64,000 nt of DNA from NCBI RefSeq assembly GCF_937616625.2, contig NC_065577.1, positions 4,815,001 through 4,879,000 on the forward strand, read 5' to 3'. Made by a program: the position numbers and the translations under genes. Under the pieces are notes generated by a model. The model made no database searches, was not told where the DNA came from, and worked only from the letters and a program-made list of their open reading frames with translations. Shown one piece after another: positions 1-10,200 of this stretch. The DNA is from Mercurialis annua (lineage: Eukaryota; Streptophyta; Magnoliopsida; Malpighiales; Euphorbiaceae). The stretch's first letter is position 1. Each line of letters starts with the position of its first letter.

Positions 1-113
1 CTATAATTCAAGTTTTATGGTTCTTTTAATGTATCTCATTCCACTTTCAATAACATGTCAATGCTCAATACTAGGTCTACTAGTAAACCTGCACAATATT
101 CTAACGACATATG
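1..113. other. flank of solo LTR, includes left target duplication
   Basis: No gene is visible. The last five bases (109-113, ATATG) are the left copy of the target-site duplication of the solo LTR that follows; the right copy is at 1582-1586. Confidence 0.6.
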
Positions 114-336
114 TGATAGGTGCATTTTACACCTATGTTTAGGAGTTGTTTTCACTTGCTTTTAGTATACTTTGAAGCGCTTTTTCCCCATTATGGTGTA
201 CTTATTATGTGTATTAGTGTTTCAAGTAAAATGAAGCAATGTGAAGTGTTTTGGGCTTAAAGAAGGAAGAAATCAAGTATCGGAATAGGAGCGAGTTGAA
301 AGAGTAAAGAAGCGAGCGAGAATTGGGCATTTAAAG

Positions 337-468
337 GAAGGGCTCGATCGAGCCCTTCACTTATGAAGGAAGGCTCGATCGAGCCCTATGAAGAAATGTG
401 TCCAGAGAATTCTTGAAGGCTAAGGCTCGATCGAGCCCTCACTCTTAAGTGGATGGCTCGATCGAGCC
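337..468. repeat. Array of four 14-bp palindromes in LTR
   Basis: Four copies of the perfect palindrome GGCTCGATCGAGCC lie at 341-354, 372-385, 424-437 and 455-468. The first extends to a perfect 22-bp palindrome (337-358). Spacing is 31, 52 and 31 bp, so the array is two pairs repeated with an 83-bp period. It sits 120 bp upstream of the LTR TATA box. Confidence 0.9.
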
Positions 469-587
469 CTTAAGAAAGAAGCTCAGAATTTGAATTTCGA
501 GATAAGACAAAACTCAAGGGCTCAATTTCTATTTTAGGCCCAACACTCCTTAGAAGGGTGTCCTTTGTTTACCTCGTTTGTAATCCA

Positions 588-595
588 TATAAATA
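588..595 (+). promoter_or_regulatory. TATA box of solo LTR
   Basis: TATAAATA at 588-595, about 475 bp into the LTR and 120 bp after the last palindrome. It marks the likely U3/R boundary and fixes the orientation of the LTR as plus. Confidence 0.65.
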
Positions 596-1586
596 GCACC
601 TTATCTTTTTTAGGGTATAGACAAGTGGTAGACATTTTTAATTGTTCTCTAGTTTTTACCTCTTTTAGATTAGCTACCATCTTCTTGGAGATTCCTCCAT
701 TGTTGGAGCTTGATTGAAAGTTTTATTTGCTTTGTGAGAACAAGATCTTCATTTTTATTACAAGCTACTTATTGTGAATCTTCATTATCTTTATGGTTGT
801 TTGTTCTACTTATTTAATTAAGGTAATTCTTCTTACTTTAATGTTCTACTTTTCTTGTTCCTCAATTACTTGTGTTAATTTAAATATGAGTGGCTAAATC
901 CCTTGTTAGGGGGTTAGTATGATGACTTAGGGTTTGATTGATTGGTTGGTTCTTAGTGTTGTATGCTTATGTTTCTCTCCTATTACTTATTGCTTGATTA
1001 AGCTTAGCTACCTTAATCTTGTTTATAGTTTGATTGATACACCGAGAGGTGGTTGATTAGATCGACTTATAGTATTGAAAACCTAGATTTTAGAGCACCA
1101 CGAGAGTGGGCTTGAACCTAGGTGGCCTTAGAGTAGATTGATTAATCGTTTGATAATGATTTAGTTTTGCCTTGTAACACGAGAGTGAGCTTGGTGTTGA
1201 TTGAATGATTAGATAGCGGTTTTGGCATTCCTTGAGGCTCGAGAGAGCGGGAATGACGCTTTAGGCCTCGCTTGATCCTTAGGAGCTTCCACTTTGACCA
1301 ACCATGAATGCATAACCTAGGTTGGATTACTAATCCCTTGACTTTCCCCTTTTATTGAATTAAATTCTTGATAATTAATATCTCTTTATTTGTTTAATTG
1401 AAAATTCACGTTTAGTTTAATTCTAAATTAGTAATCGGATACTTGAAACTTCCACTATTTGTGTTTCGCTAAACGAATTGAATCATAACTTAAATTCATT
1501 CTCATCAATTGCTCCTAATTCACTCCTTGTGGGTTCGATCTCGTATTTACCGAGTATTACGAGTTGGGTTTATTCTCAACAATATG

Positions 1587-2160
1587 CAATGTCGAGTCTA
1601 GTACAATCAGTGGCATATCAAAGGTTGTCAATAGTGCTCGCATAATTAGACTTTCATACACTATCACCAGTTGATTTTTTTTAAAAAAATACACTTGGAT
1701 CATATGGTGTACAAGCAGGTTTACATTGAAGCAACTATATTTCTTTAGAATCTTCTCCATATAGTGAGATTGATCTAAAAAAATCTCTTATCAAACCTAG
1801 TAATCTTTATGCCAAGGATTACACTAGCTTCTCTTAAATCTTTCTTATTAAAATTGGCACACAGCATTCAGAATATGAATATTTGAACCAAATTTCAATA
1901 AGTCATCGATATATAAATATATGAAAGTATATCATTCTCATATTTATAACTGATACATTTGTCACTTTCTTTCACTCTAAAATCAGTTGAGATGATAAGA
2001 TTATCAAATTTTTCATGCCATTACTTAGGTGCCTATTTTAAACCAAACAAAAATTTATCTAACTTGCACACTTCTATTCCTGACCATGTCTCGCAAAATC
2101 TTCAAGTTGGTTCATGTTTATTTCTTCCTCCAATTAACCATGCAGAAAGATAATTTTAAC
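1587..2160 (-). pseudogene. Decayed copia reverse transcriptase fragment
   Basis: On the minus strand the translation, with frame changes and stops, follows the copia RT core: a stretch ending in the YxDD box (read as YIDDLL), then an ILGIKITR segment, then EKILKK followed by a strongly altered 'xxPYDPxxxLKKN' block. These are landmarks of Ty1/copia RT going into RNase H. The fragment is broken by shifts and stops and is non-functional. It ends directly against the target duplication of the solo LTR at 1582-1586, so the LTR inserted into an already dead copia element. Confidence 0.7.
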
Positions 2161-2181
2161 ATTCATTTGGTGTACATGCAG

Positions 2182-2722
2182 TGTTGGGAAATTACTGCAA
2201 GTATATGGTATCGCTATAAGTGGTAGAGTGGACTATAAATCTGGACTGTCGAACCCATGAGGACAATCCAAACCAAATCAACAAAAAAAAGCAAATAAAC
2301 AATTAATGGATCAATTAACTAGCAATTAATAATCAAATATAAAACGGAGATATCAATAAACTAAGACGTTTAAGGGTTGACACTAACTACTAGATATTGC
2401 AAATCATGGAAACGGATAGCATGGCATGTAAACAAGGGTCGAGTCGCGTCTAATGCATTGTTCCTTGTCTCTCGAGTTTCAAAGAACAACAAAGCCACTA
2501 ATCTAACAATCAATTAAGCCTCACTCACTCTCGTGATACTAAGCATGACCAACTATATGACAAGCAATTAATCAATCAACTCAACATTCGGCTAATCATG
2601 TTGGTTTATCTAATTAACCATCTCTCAATGTGTTAATTAAACACTAATCATGCCTAGGATAAATACTCCTAAACAAATATTAAAAACAAAAATTAGAACC
2701 TGTTAAACACCCATTTTATGCA
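2182..2722 (-). mobile_element. Truncated Tat-like LTR (U5 half)
   Basis: Read on the minus strand this stretch ends in a terminal CCCAACA (complement of 2182 onward), preceded by a 'TGGGTTCGA' block like that near the end of the solo LTR at 114-1581, and holds CGAGAG motifs (complement of about 2468-2475 and 2526-2533). The upstream half of the LTR is missing; similarity is lost just before the MITE at 2732. Family membership is inferred from the shared U5 pattern. Confidence 0.55.
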
Positions 2723-2731
2723 TTTAATATA

Positions 2732-3082
2732 GGTCTAATGGCGAGAGAAAAAAAAAGCCAAACCTTTAAAATTTGTTACAATTTAAACCAAACTTTATAA
2801 TTTTTGTAATAATAGACAAATTGTATTTTTTTTTCGTTGCATTAATAGACAAAATGCATTTTTATGTGAAAATTTTTGAGTTTTTTTTTTTGAGTTATTT
2901 GCCACTTCCGGTAACTTTTAAAAAAAAATAATAACCTAATATTAATTGAAAACAACAAGTCTGGCCACCAATTTGGCTATTATTATAGCAAAAAAATATA
3001 ATTTGACTATCATTATAAAAATTAAAAGGTTTGGTTTAAATTGCAACAAGTTATAAAAATTTGACTTTTTTTGCATTAGTCC
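2732..3082. mobile_element. MULE-type MITE, 9-bp TSD
   Basis: A 351-bp foldback element with about 100-bp inverted ends (GGTCTAATGG at the left; the complement of the right end starts GGACTAATG). It is flanked by a perfect 9-bp duplication TTTAATATA (2723-2731 and 3083-3091), typical of Mutator-like elements. No coding capacity. It is related in sequence to the intronic MITE at 15323-15702. Confidence 0.85.
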
Positions 3083-3200
3083 TTTAATATAACATCATAT
3101 ATTAGAGTTTAAATTTAAAATTTATGCTATATGTAGTATTTTGCTATATTAATACTAAAAATAGCACAAAATATCCTGTAATTGAGATGTTCGGTTCTTC

Positions 3201-3340
3201 TATTTTTTTGTACAGGATCCATGAGATTTTCTGAACGGGTCTCGACTATGAGACGACACCTTTAAACTTTTTACATTTAAACTAATCTCCATTCAAACCG
3301 TGAAGGTTCCTTGCGAGAGGTAAACTCTTAAGGTACAAAA
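3201..3340 (-). mobile_element. 5'-truncated SINE copy
   Basis: On the minus strand this matches the 3' half of the SINE at 4956-5184: a GGTGTCGTCT block, a TCATG..TGTAC block, then an A-tail (T run at 3203-3209). The tRNA-like head is absent. No target duplication was found. Confidence 0.5.
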
Positions 3341-3382
3341 ACTAATTCACATATTAAAAGTATATGCATATGGGATTTAAGC

Positions 3383-3765
3383 GGATATTAAACTCCCTGA
3401 GTCACTCAAGTCTCAGGAAATTTTAAAAAGATCACTAAAGTCAATTTTCTTACAAAGTGGTCACTGAACTATACCTTTTATTACAAAAATATTTCTATTG
3501 TTACGAAAAGAACACTAAACTTTTTGTGAACTACAAAATAATCATTGGGTTATTCCTTTAGTTACAAAAAGGTCACTAAACTATGTTCCTTTTTGTAATT
3601 TTGGCATGCCACGTAAGCAAAAATGTTAGGTTTTTACGTCGTTTTATATGGGTGAACCCTTTTGTAATAAAAAGTATAATTCAGTGACCATTTTGTAAGA
3701 AAATTGACTTTAGTGATCTTTTTGAAATTTCCTGAGACTTGAGTGACCCAGGGAGTTTAATATCC
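3383..3765. mobile_element. MULE-type MITE, 9-bp TSD
   Basis: A 383-bp element with near-perfect inverted ends of at least 90 bp; both ends start GGATATTAAACTCCCTG. A perfect 9-bp target duplication GATTTAAGC flanks it (3374-3382 and 3766-3774). No open frame of note. Confidence 0.88.
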
Positions 3766-3867
3766 GATTTAAGCTTATCCTTATAATAATCTCTAAGAAA
3801 GTACTCAAATACAAGTATGGTCTAAATATTTATTGAATGGTATCAAGTTTGAAATTTAAACTCACTA

Positions 3868-4663
3868 TCTATACTATGTATAAAAGCACGGATGGGGGGA
3901 GGGGGGACAGACACTTTTACGCAAATACCCTTAGTAATATTTTAATTATTATTAAACACTGTAATGCTATTTTAATTTATTATTAAACAAGATAAAAGCA
4001 CGGACGGGGGGGGGACAGGCACTTTTACGCAAATACCCTTAGTAATATTTTAATTATTATTAAACACTGTAATGCTATTTTAATTTATTATTAAACAACA
4101 ATTATTCTATCTAAATAATAGCTAAGTTAATTATTCTATCTAAATAATAGCTAACTTAAACTACTTTTAATACAATTAAACTACTAACCTATTTTATAGT
4201 GTACGGAGATAAAAAAAATAACAGAGACAATATATTTAAACTTCTCTTAAAAATTAGATTGGTTGATCTTATTCCACTTTTCCTGTTTCAATTTGTAGAG
4301 AAGGCAAAACCTATTACGGACATATATGCACAATATGCAAAATTTTGTTTCTTCAATGGCGGCTAATACTATTTATATTACTATTTTTTTTCTTTTCAAT
4401 ATATGATTCTTGATTTGTTTGAGATTAGTTTTAAAAAAGATTGAACTTTTATTTGCTTTTATTTTGAATTTATTTTAAAACATACTAGCATTATTGTAAC
4501 AAATTTAATTAATATAATTAATAAATCATATAGTAGTAAGCCACATTACGCTAATTTAATATTATAGATAAAATAAATTGTTATAACTATAATTGAATTA
4601 TTTAATATATAAATTGATGAGTCACATTACGCGTCACGTGCATAGCACGTAATGCGAAACTAG
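3868..4663 (+). mobile_element. Non-autonomous Helitron
   Basis: The element starts TCTATACTATGTATAAAAGC after an A and ends in a hairpin (CACGTGCATAGCACGT region, 4635-4650) followed by GAAACTAG before a T. This is the 5'-TC...CTRR-3' structure with insertion between A and T that defines Helitrons, with no target duplication. It has no Rep/helicase frame. The first part is tandemly duplicated with a period of 112 bp (3881 and 3993), each copy with a G-run and a block ending in ATTATTAAACAA; a shorter ~30-bp duplication follows at about 4102-4154. A sister copy in the opposite orientation is at 8133-8685. Confidence 0.82.
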
Positions 4664-4955
4664 TATGAATAAAAGTCATAAGACTGTCAAGATCTTAACG
4701 CCCTTCAGACTCAGTACTCCAATAGCTTGGATTTTCTTTTGTTTCAAACTCTTCAAAGTTGAATCAGATTACATTGATTATCTTTAAAAGTAAAAAGACG
4801 TCGTTTTTGACTAATTGTGTATTAGTTTGTGTTAAGAGTAATTTTTCTACAGCTAAGAAATTTCATTTAATCTTCCAATTTCAGCTAAAATCACATTTCA
4901 TTTCTGTTTTTATTTGCTTTGAATATTAAATGATGCAATGGATATAAATTCTTAA

Positions 4956-5184
4956 TTTCAAGACGCATATGAGTTAGTAAAACGCTCTCACTATTCAATT
5001 GAAATTGCGTATTCGAACCGTACTCATATATGCCGCCGTTTAAAACTTGAGGTTAGAATTTATCTCCTGCAAAAGACCTACCCGGCTCGACTGAGGACGA
5101 ATCTGAATGTGTAAGGTTTAAAAGTGTCGTCTAATAGCTGGGATTCATTCAGGACACCTCATGTATTATGTACTAAAAAAGTAG
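4956..5184 (+). mobile_element. tRNA-derived SINE, full length
   Basis: A 229-bp element with a tRNA-like head (A-box-like GAGTTAGTAAAACGC near 4971; B-box-like GTATTCGAACCG near 5010) and an A-rich end (5175-5180). A 10-bp direct repeat AAATTCTTAA flanks it (4946-4955 and 5185-5194). A truncated minus-strand relative lies at 3201-3340. Confidence 0.7.
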
Positions 5185-5340
5185 AAATTCTTAAATGTGT
5201 CTTTTATAATTTAATTTAAAGTGTTATTCGAATTTTATTACTGATATATATGTATATAAATAAAATAGAGAAAATAATTAATGACGGATTTTCGTAGAGA
5301 AAAAGGCCTATTGCAAAAAACCATTCACCTTTAGCCTTTT

Positions 5341-5453
5341 TTTTTTTTTTGATAATTAGGGAGGGGGGAGCGCTTGTGGGAGGAATCGAACCCACGACCT
5401 AGCAGTTTGCTGTCTAGCGCTAATACCATTTGAGCTACAGCTTATTGGTTCCT
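5341..5453 (-). mobile_element. Short tRNA-derived SINE
   Basis: On the minus strand there is an A box (TAGCTCAAATGG) and a perfect B box (GGTTCGATTCC) about 45 bases apart, then a short body and an A-tail (T run at 5337-5350). A 13-bp repeat TTTAGCCTTTTTT flanks it (5330-5342 and 5454-5466), partly inside the tail. The tail and direct repeats favour a SINE over a tRNA gene; the cloverleaf is not complete. Confidence 0.75.
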
Positions 5454-5973
5454 TTTAGCCTTTTTTCAGTTTCACTTTTCGTCAATTACGCTCAAATCAC
5501 ACCTTTACACATCAATTTTATTATCAAGTACTAAATTAATTTCTTTTTCATTCGAAAAATTCAAATAAGCTATTTATTTTTAATTTTTTAAGTAAAAAAG
5601 AGTTCAAATAGTATTTTAAAAGCATTTTTATAAATTTCTCCTAAATAAAAAAAAGTTCAATTTAATTTTAATGGTAAAATGAAAATATGAAAATATAAAT
5701 TTGGGTGCAATTTACGAAATTATAATATGATAAAATTAATTTCTCATTAGGCCAAAGAGGAATGGCATTGGTATAATAAAGCTAATTCATGACTAATGTG
5801 ACATTATATCGTTAATTAAAAACTTTGATCAACGTCCATTTTTTTGAAACAAGAATTTTAGTTTGCTAATTAGAATAATCCACGCCTAGACTAACTTGAC
5901 AAATTTTGACACTCTGACATGTTCATCATGGACCAATAAGTCCAAACTCCATTTATTTTAGTCATAATAAGTA
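5454..5973. other. AT-rich spacer
   Basis: No gene or clear element seen. The sequence is AT-rich with long A and T runs and stops in all frames. Confidence 0.5.
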
Positions 5974-6351
5974 GGAATATTGGTAAAACAAATTTTAACG
6001 TTTTACTTTTTTAGCGATTTATATTTAATGTTTAAATTTTACGAAATAAATACTAACCTTTTCAATTTTTTCATTTTATAGTCTCATTCTGAATTCTAAC
6101 CATTTTATCATCTTTTTTAGATTATAGGTTGCAAAAATGTGAAACGTTGGAATTTTATTTGCAAAATTTTAAAATGCTAGGGTTAAATATGCCAATAATA
6201 TAGCTACTACATAAGCAAATAAGGGCCGGAAAACTGCTTGCGCTACAAAATTCAAAAATTGGAAAGGTTAGAATTTGTTTCGTAGACTTTTAAACGTTAA
6301 GTTTAAATCGCAAAACAAGTGAAACGTTAGGATTTGTTTTGTCAATATTTC
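5974..6351. mobile_element. MULE-type MITE, imperfect 9-bp TSD
   Basis: A 378-bp foldback element with inverted arms of roughly 100 bp; the left arm starts GGAATATTGG and the complement of the right arm starts GAAATATTG. Flanks TAATAAGTA (5965-5973) and TAATAAATA (6352-6360) match at 8 of 9 positions. Confidence 0.72.
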
Positions 6352-7144
6352 TAATAAATACAATATTTAATTAAAGTTGTAATGTTGTCAAAAATTAAAA
6401 AAAATATAAATTTATTTGAAAAAATTAAAATCTATAAATCTATCATAATTTTGTTTTAACTATGTCTATTTTTAATCTCATGTTTTTATTTCATTTTAAC
6501 TTTTTAACTTTATTTTATTTGCATGAAATACTAAAAAATAGGTAATTTACAATTAACTTATTGTTGTTTCTGATTTATTTTGAATTAAAAATTAAATTTT
6601 ATAATTATAAAAACAAATTGGTAACTAATGACTTAGTATAAAAATTCAACTGATAATTGAAATTAGTTGCATGATTGAAATAAAAATTGTAACAAAAAAA
6701 TTAGATTTAAATAGATTTTAATTTTAAAAACTTTGGATAGATAAATAAAAAGTTAAAAACGATTGATTTTTTTTAACATTATTAAACTTTAATTAAAAGA
6801 AATTGAACTCTCCTATTTTTTTTAAAAAATTATCAGTTTTAATTTTTTAATAGTTAATATATTTTCTTTAACATATAAAGCAATATTAATTTCTGTAAAT
6901 TTTAAATTATGATATTCACATAGAGTTAATAGGGATAAAATAAAAATTAATTTTTTTTTCAAAGGTTAAAATTAGTTTTTTCTTTTTGTGGAAATAGTTT
7001 TCTAAATGATAACAAAGAGGAGGTAATAGAATATTAAACTTCTAGATCAAATTATGATAACATCACTATCAACTAATTTCATTTAAAGTGGACAATATCA
7101 GTATAAAATAATGTTTTAATTTGTCTTTCAGCCGCAAGCACACC
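6352..7144. other. AT-rich upstream region of the diterpene synthase gene
   Basis: No gene or bounded element seen. It presumably contains distal promoter sequence of the gene starting at 7214; no specific regulatory site can be called beyond the TATA box at 7145. Confidence 0.4.
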
Positions 7145-7152
7145 TATAAATA
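7145..7152 (+). promoter_or_regulatory. TATA box of diterpene synthase gene
   Basis: TATAAATA lies 62 bp before the ATG at 7214, in the context CACCTATAAATACAC. This spacing predicts a short 5' leader of roughly 30-40 nt. Confidence 0.75.
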
Positions 7153-7213
7153 CACATGATATATTATCAAAAGCAACACACTCATAAATCAATCCCTAAC
7201 TCTGAAAGAAAAA

Positions 7214-10200
7214 ATGTTATTCAGCAGCACAAACAGTTCCAAAATTTTCTCACAAGGAAAAAGATGGGAAGCCAAATCTCTAACTGGTGAATTTCCTTTA
7301 TATTTTTTCTACAGTTCTTCAAAATTGTTAAAAATGGTGGTTTGCGAGTTTAAACAATTTGTGGTTACAAAATTATGTATTTTTAAAAAACAGTTACTAA
7401 CATTTTATTTATAATAATTTGGTAATCCAACTAATATTTTTTTAAAATAGAATGTTCTCTGATCATTTTATATTGGAGTCTATAAATATAACTTGTCGTT
7501 TGGTTATTATGTTATTGTCGTTTTAATCATGATGAATAAGTTGATATGAAAAGCTGAACATGAAAAAAAAAATCGGCAATTACGTATGTAAAATTCCATA
7601 TAAAATGAGTGGATAACTTCCTGTTTTTAAAAGATATTAATTTATAAAAATATTATAAATAAAATGTTGATAACTGTTTTATGTAAAATGTTTCTTGATT
7701 GTCTTGTGCAGGCATGACCGTTGAACAACTCAATCAAAGGACCAAGATTCCTGTATCAGTAAGTGACAACAACCAAAATAACCTGAACTTTTGGTAACCA
7801 AATCTCAAAATACGGCTGTTAGAAGTTTTAAATAACGATAAAGATTTGTTGTGCAATGTGCATTGCCTAAATGTAACCTTTTCTTAACACAGAAATTCTT
7901 AGGTAGACTCGGTCTATTACGTCATCCGTAGACCAAATCTATCATATTATGACATGTCATTAAAATGATGGCAATCTTATAATATTACTATTTAAAGGTG
8001 TAAATAAGTAAAAAAGAATTTACAAGATTGCCATCATTTTAATGACGTGTCATAATGTGATAGGTTAGTCTACGGATGACGTGGTAGACCGAGTCTACAT
8101 AAAAATTTCTCTTCCTAACAACTTTTTTAGTACTAGTTTCACATTACGTGCTATGCACGTGGCTCGTAACGTAATATATATTAATAAATATATTATAATT
8201 ATATCAATTTTTTATTTATAATTAATATTAAATTAGTTAAAATTTTATAAAAGTAAATATAATATATTCGGTTATTAAATTTTTTTCATATTGAATTTAT
8301 TTTTGTTTTGGTTTTATAATAACCATAATTACTTAATTACTTAATTTTATTAATAATATCTTTAAAAATAATAAGATTGAAATTTAAATAATAATATATT
8401 GACCAAATACAATATTTTAATTTTGTAGTTCAATCAAACTAAAAGATAGGTATCCCTATTAATTTGGAGACAATTTAGTTAGTTTTTACATACTAAAAAC
8501 TAAATTGGAGATAATTTAGCTACCTATTCTAATTAGAACTTTAATTATAATAGTGATTAATTAAATAACTAATTAGTTAATGACTATAAAACTTTTATTT
8601 AGTAATAAACTGAAAATGATTATTCAGTAAATTTGTCTGTCCTCCCGCCCCCTCCCCCTATCCGTGCTTTTATATATAGTATAGATTAGTATTATTTTAT
8701 GTACCTCACATGTGGCTTATAATATTATTTGTCAATTATAGTATAATTTTTAATTAATCATTAAATTAGACAAACATTAATAAATAAATTAATTATACTA
8801 TTTTATAAATTATTATATTGAAATAGTAGTAATAGTTTGTTTTATGAATTAGTTAAAGTAGTAGTTTATGCTATAGTATTTAAGTAACAATTAAATTAAA
8901 ACATTAATAATTTATTAATAGAGTAGTTACATTTTGGGTTAATGGTCATATATGTCTTAATATTTGGCTCAAAATCATCTATACCCTTATAATTTGGAAA
9001 AGTATAAATAATACCCTTAATATTTTAAAATGGACTCATTCAGGCCCCTATGCTTAACATGGTTCGGAGCATAATGAACTTTTATTGAAAAATATTAATG
9101 ACCTAAACGAGTTTATTTCAAATTATAAATTATTATTAAACTTTGATATCGTCTACAATATTATTTTTACTCAAGTTGTTATGTTGGATATGCAGGATAC
9201 AGAAGGAGCAATGGGTTCAAAAATAAAGGAAATGTTAAGAAAAGTAGAGTTATCAGTATCATCATATGACACTGCATGGGTTGCAATGGTTCCTAGCTTC
9301 GGTTCATCAAACCAACCGCTTTACCCAAAATGTTTGAGTTGGGTCATGAACAATCAACAACCTAATGGTTCATGGGGTCTTGATCCTAACCATCCATTGT
9401 TGATTAAAGACTCACTTTCTTCAACTTTGGCTTGTGTTCTTGCCCTTCAAAGATGGAATGTCGGCCAACAACTTGTACATAAAGGTGCATTCTATCTATT
9501 CGAACCGAATCAAAATAAACTGAAATTTTATTTTATTTTTAATTAAATCGGATCAAATTTATAAATATATAAAAATATCAAATCAAATTGAACCGAACCA
9601 GTTCAATTGAGTATTTAAATTGAATTTTTGAGTTCACTTTAATTTGCACTCAAACTTAATTAAATCTTTGTATGCCTGCAGTTAAACCGAACTAAAAAAA
9701 ATCATATTATGAGATTGAACCGAATTAATTTAATCGGATTTATTCAGCTTGATTTTTTTTTATTTGATTTTTGCACATTTCTATGTAGCTAGTTTAAATA
9801 AATAAAAATAGTACTAGTACTATTAAAAGTTCCACTTACCGTTTAATTACGTTTTTGCCAAGAGTGAAATTAAATTTTCAAATTGATTAAATTAAAATCG
9901 ATCAAAGCCAATGAGGCTAGCTCGAATGATTAAGACGCTCCAGTGCATTTCTGAGATCTCGGTTTCGAGTCTCAGTAGGGCCAGTGTTTAAGGCTGAATT
10001 AAAAATGGAAGTTTAACTACTAACCACTAACTATTAACGTAATTAGATTCTACCGTAGTAAAAAAAAACAGTCAGAATTCAATAAATTGGCTGGATTCAT
10101 GTTGACTTCTTTAATTTGAGGTTTATCTAGTCAAAGTACTAATATGACTTAGCATGTGATTGGCGATAGGTTTGGAGTTTATTGACTCAAACATTTCGGC

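Larger units (their letters stand above)
114..1581 (+). mobile_element. Solo LTR, Tat/Ogre-like Ty3/gypsy
   Basis: A 1468-bp LTR begins TGATAGG and ends CTCAACA, so it has the TG...CA termini. It is flanked by a perfect 5-bp duplication ATATG (109-113 and 1582-1586). No internal region or second LTR is present, so this is a solo LTR left by LTR-LTR recombination. The LTR opens with a hairpin (arms 116-122 and 130-136), carries a palindrome array at 337-468, a TATA box at 588-595, and four CGAGAG motifs at about 1043, 1101, 1180 and 1239. A second LTR of the same design is at 58899-60506. The assignment to the Tat/Ogre side of Ty3/gypsy rests on general resemblance and is an inference, since no coding region remains. 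Confidence 0.85.

Noticed and set aside
1959..2226. Two short plus-strand frames
   Set aside because: They are antisense to a decayed copia RT that is recognisable on the minus strand.
5341..5453. Functional tRNA gene on the minus strand
   Set aside because: A and B boxes are present but the acceptor stem does not close, and the unit has an A-tail and flanking direct repeats, as in a SINE.
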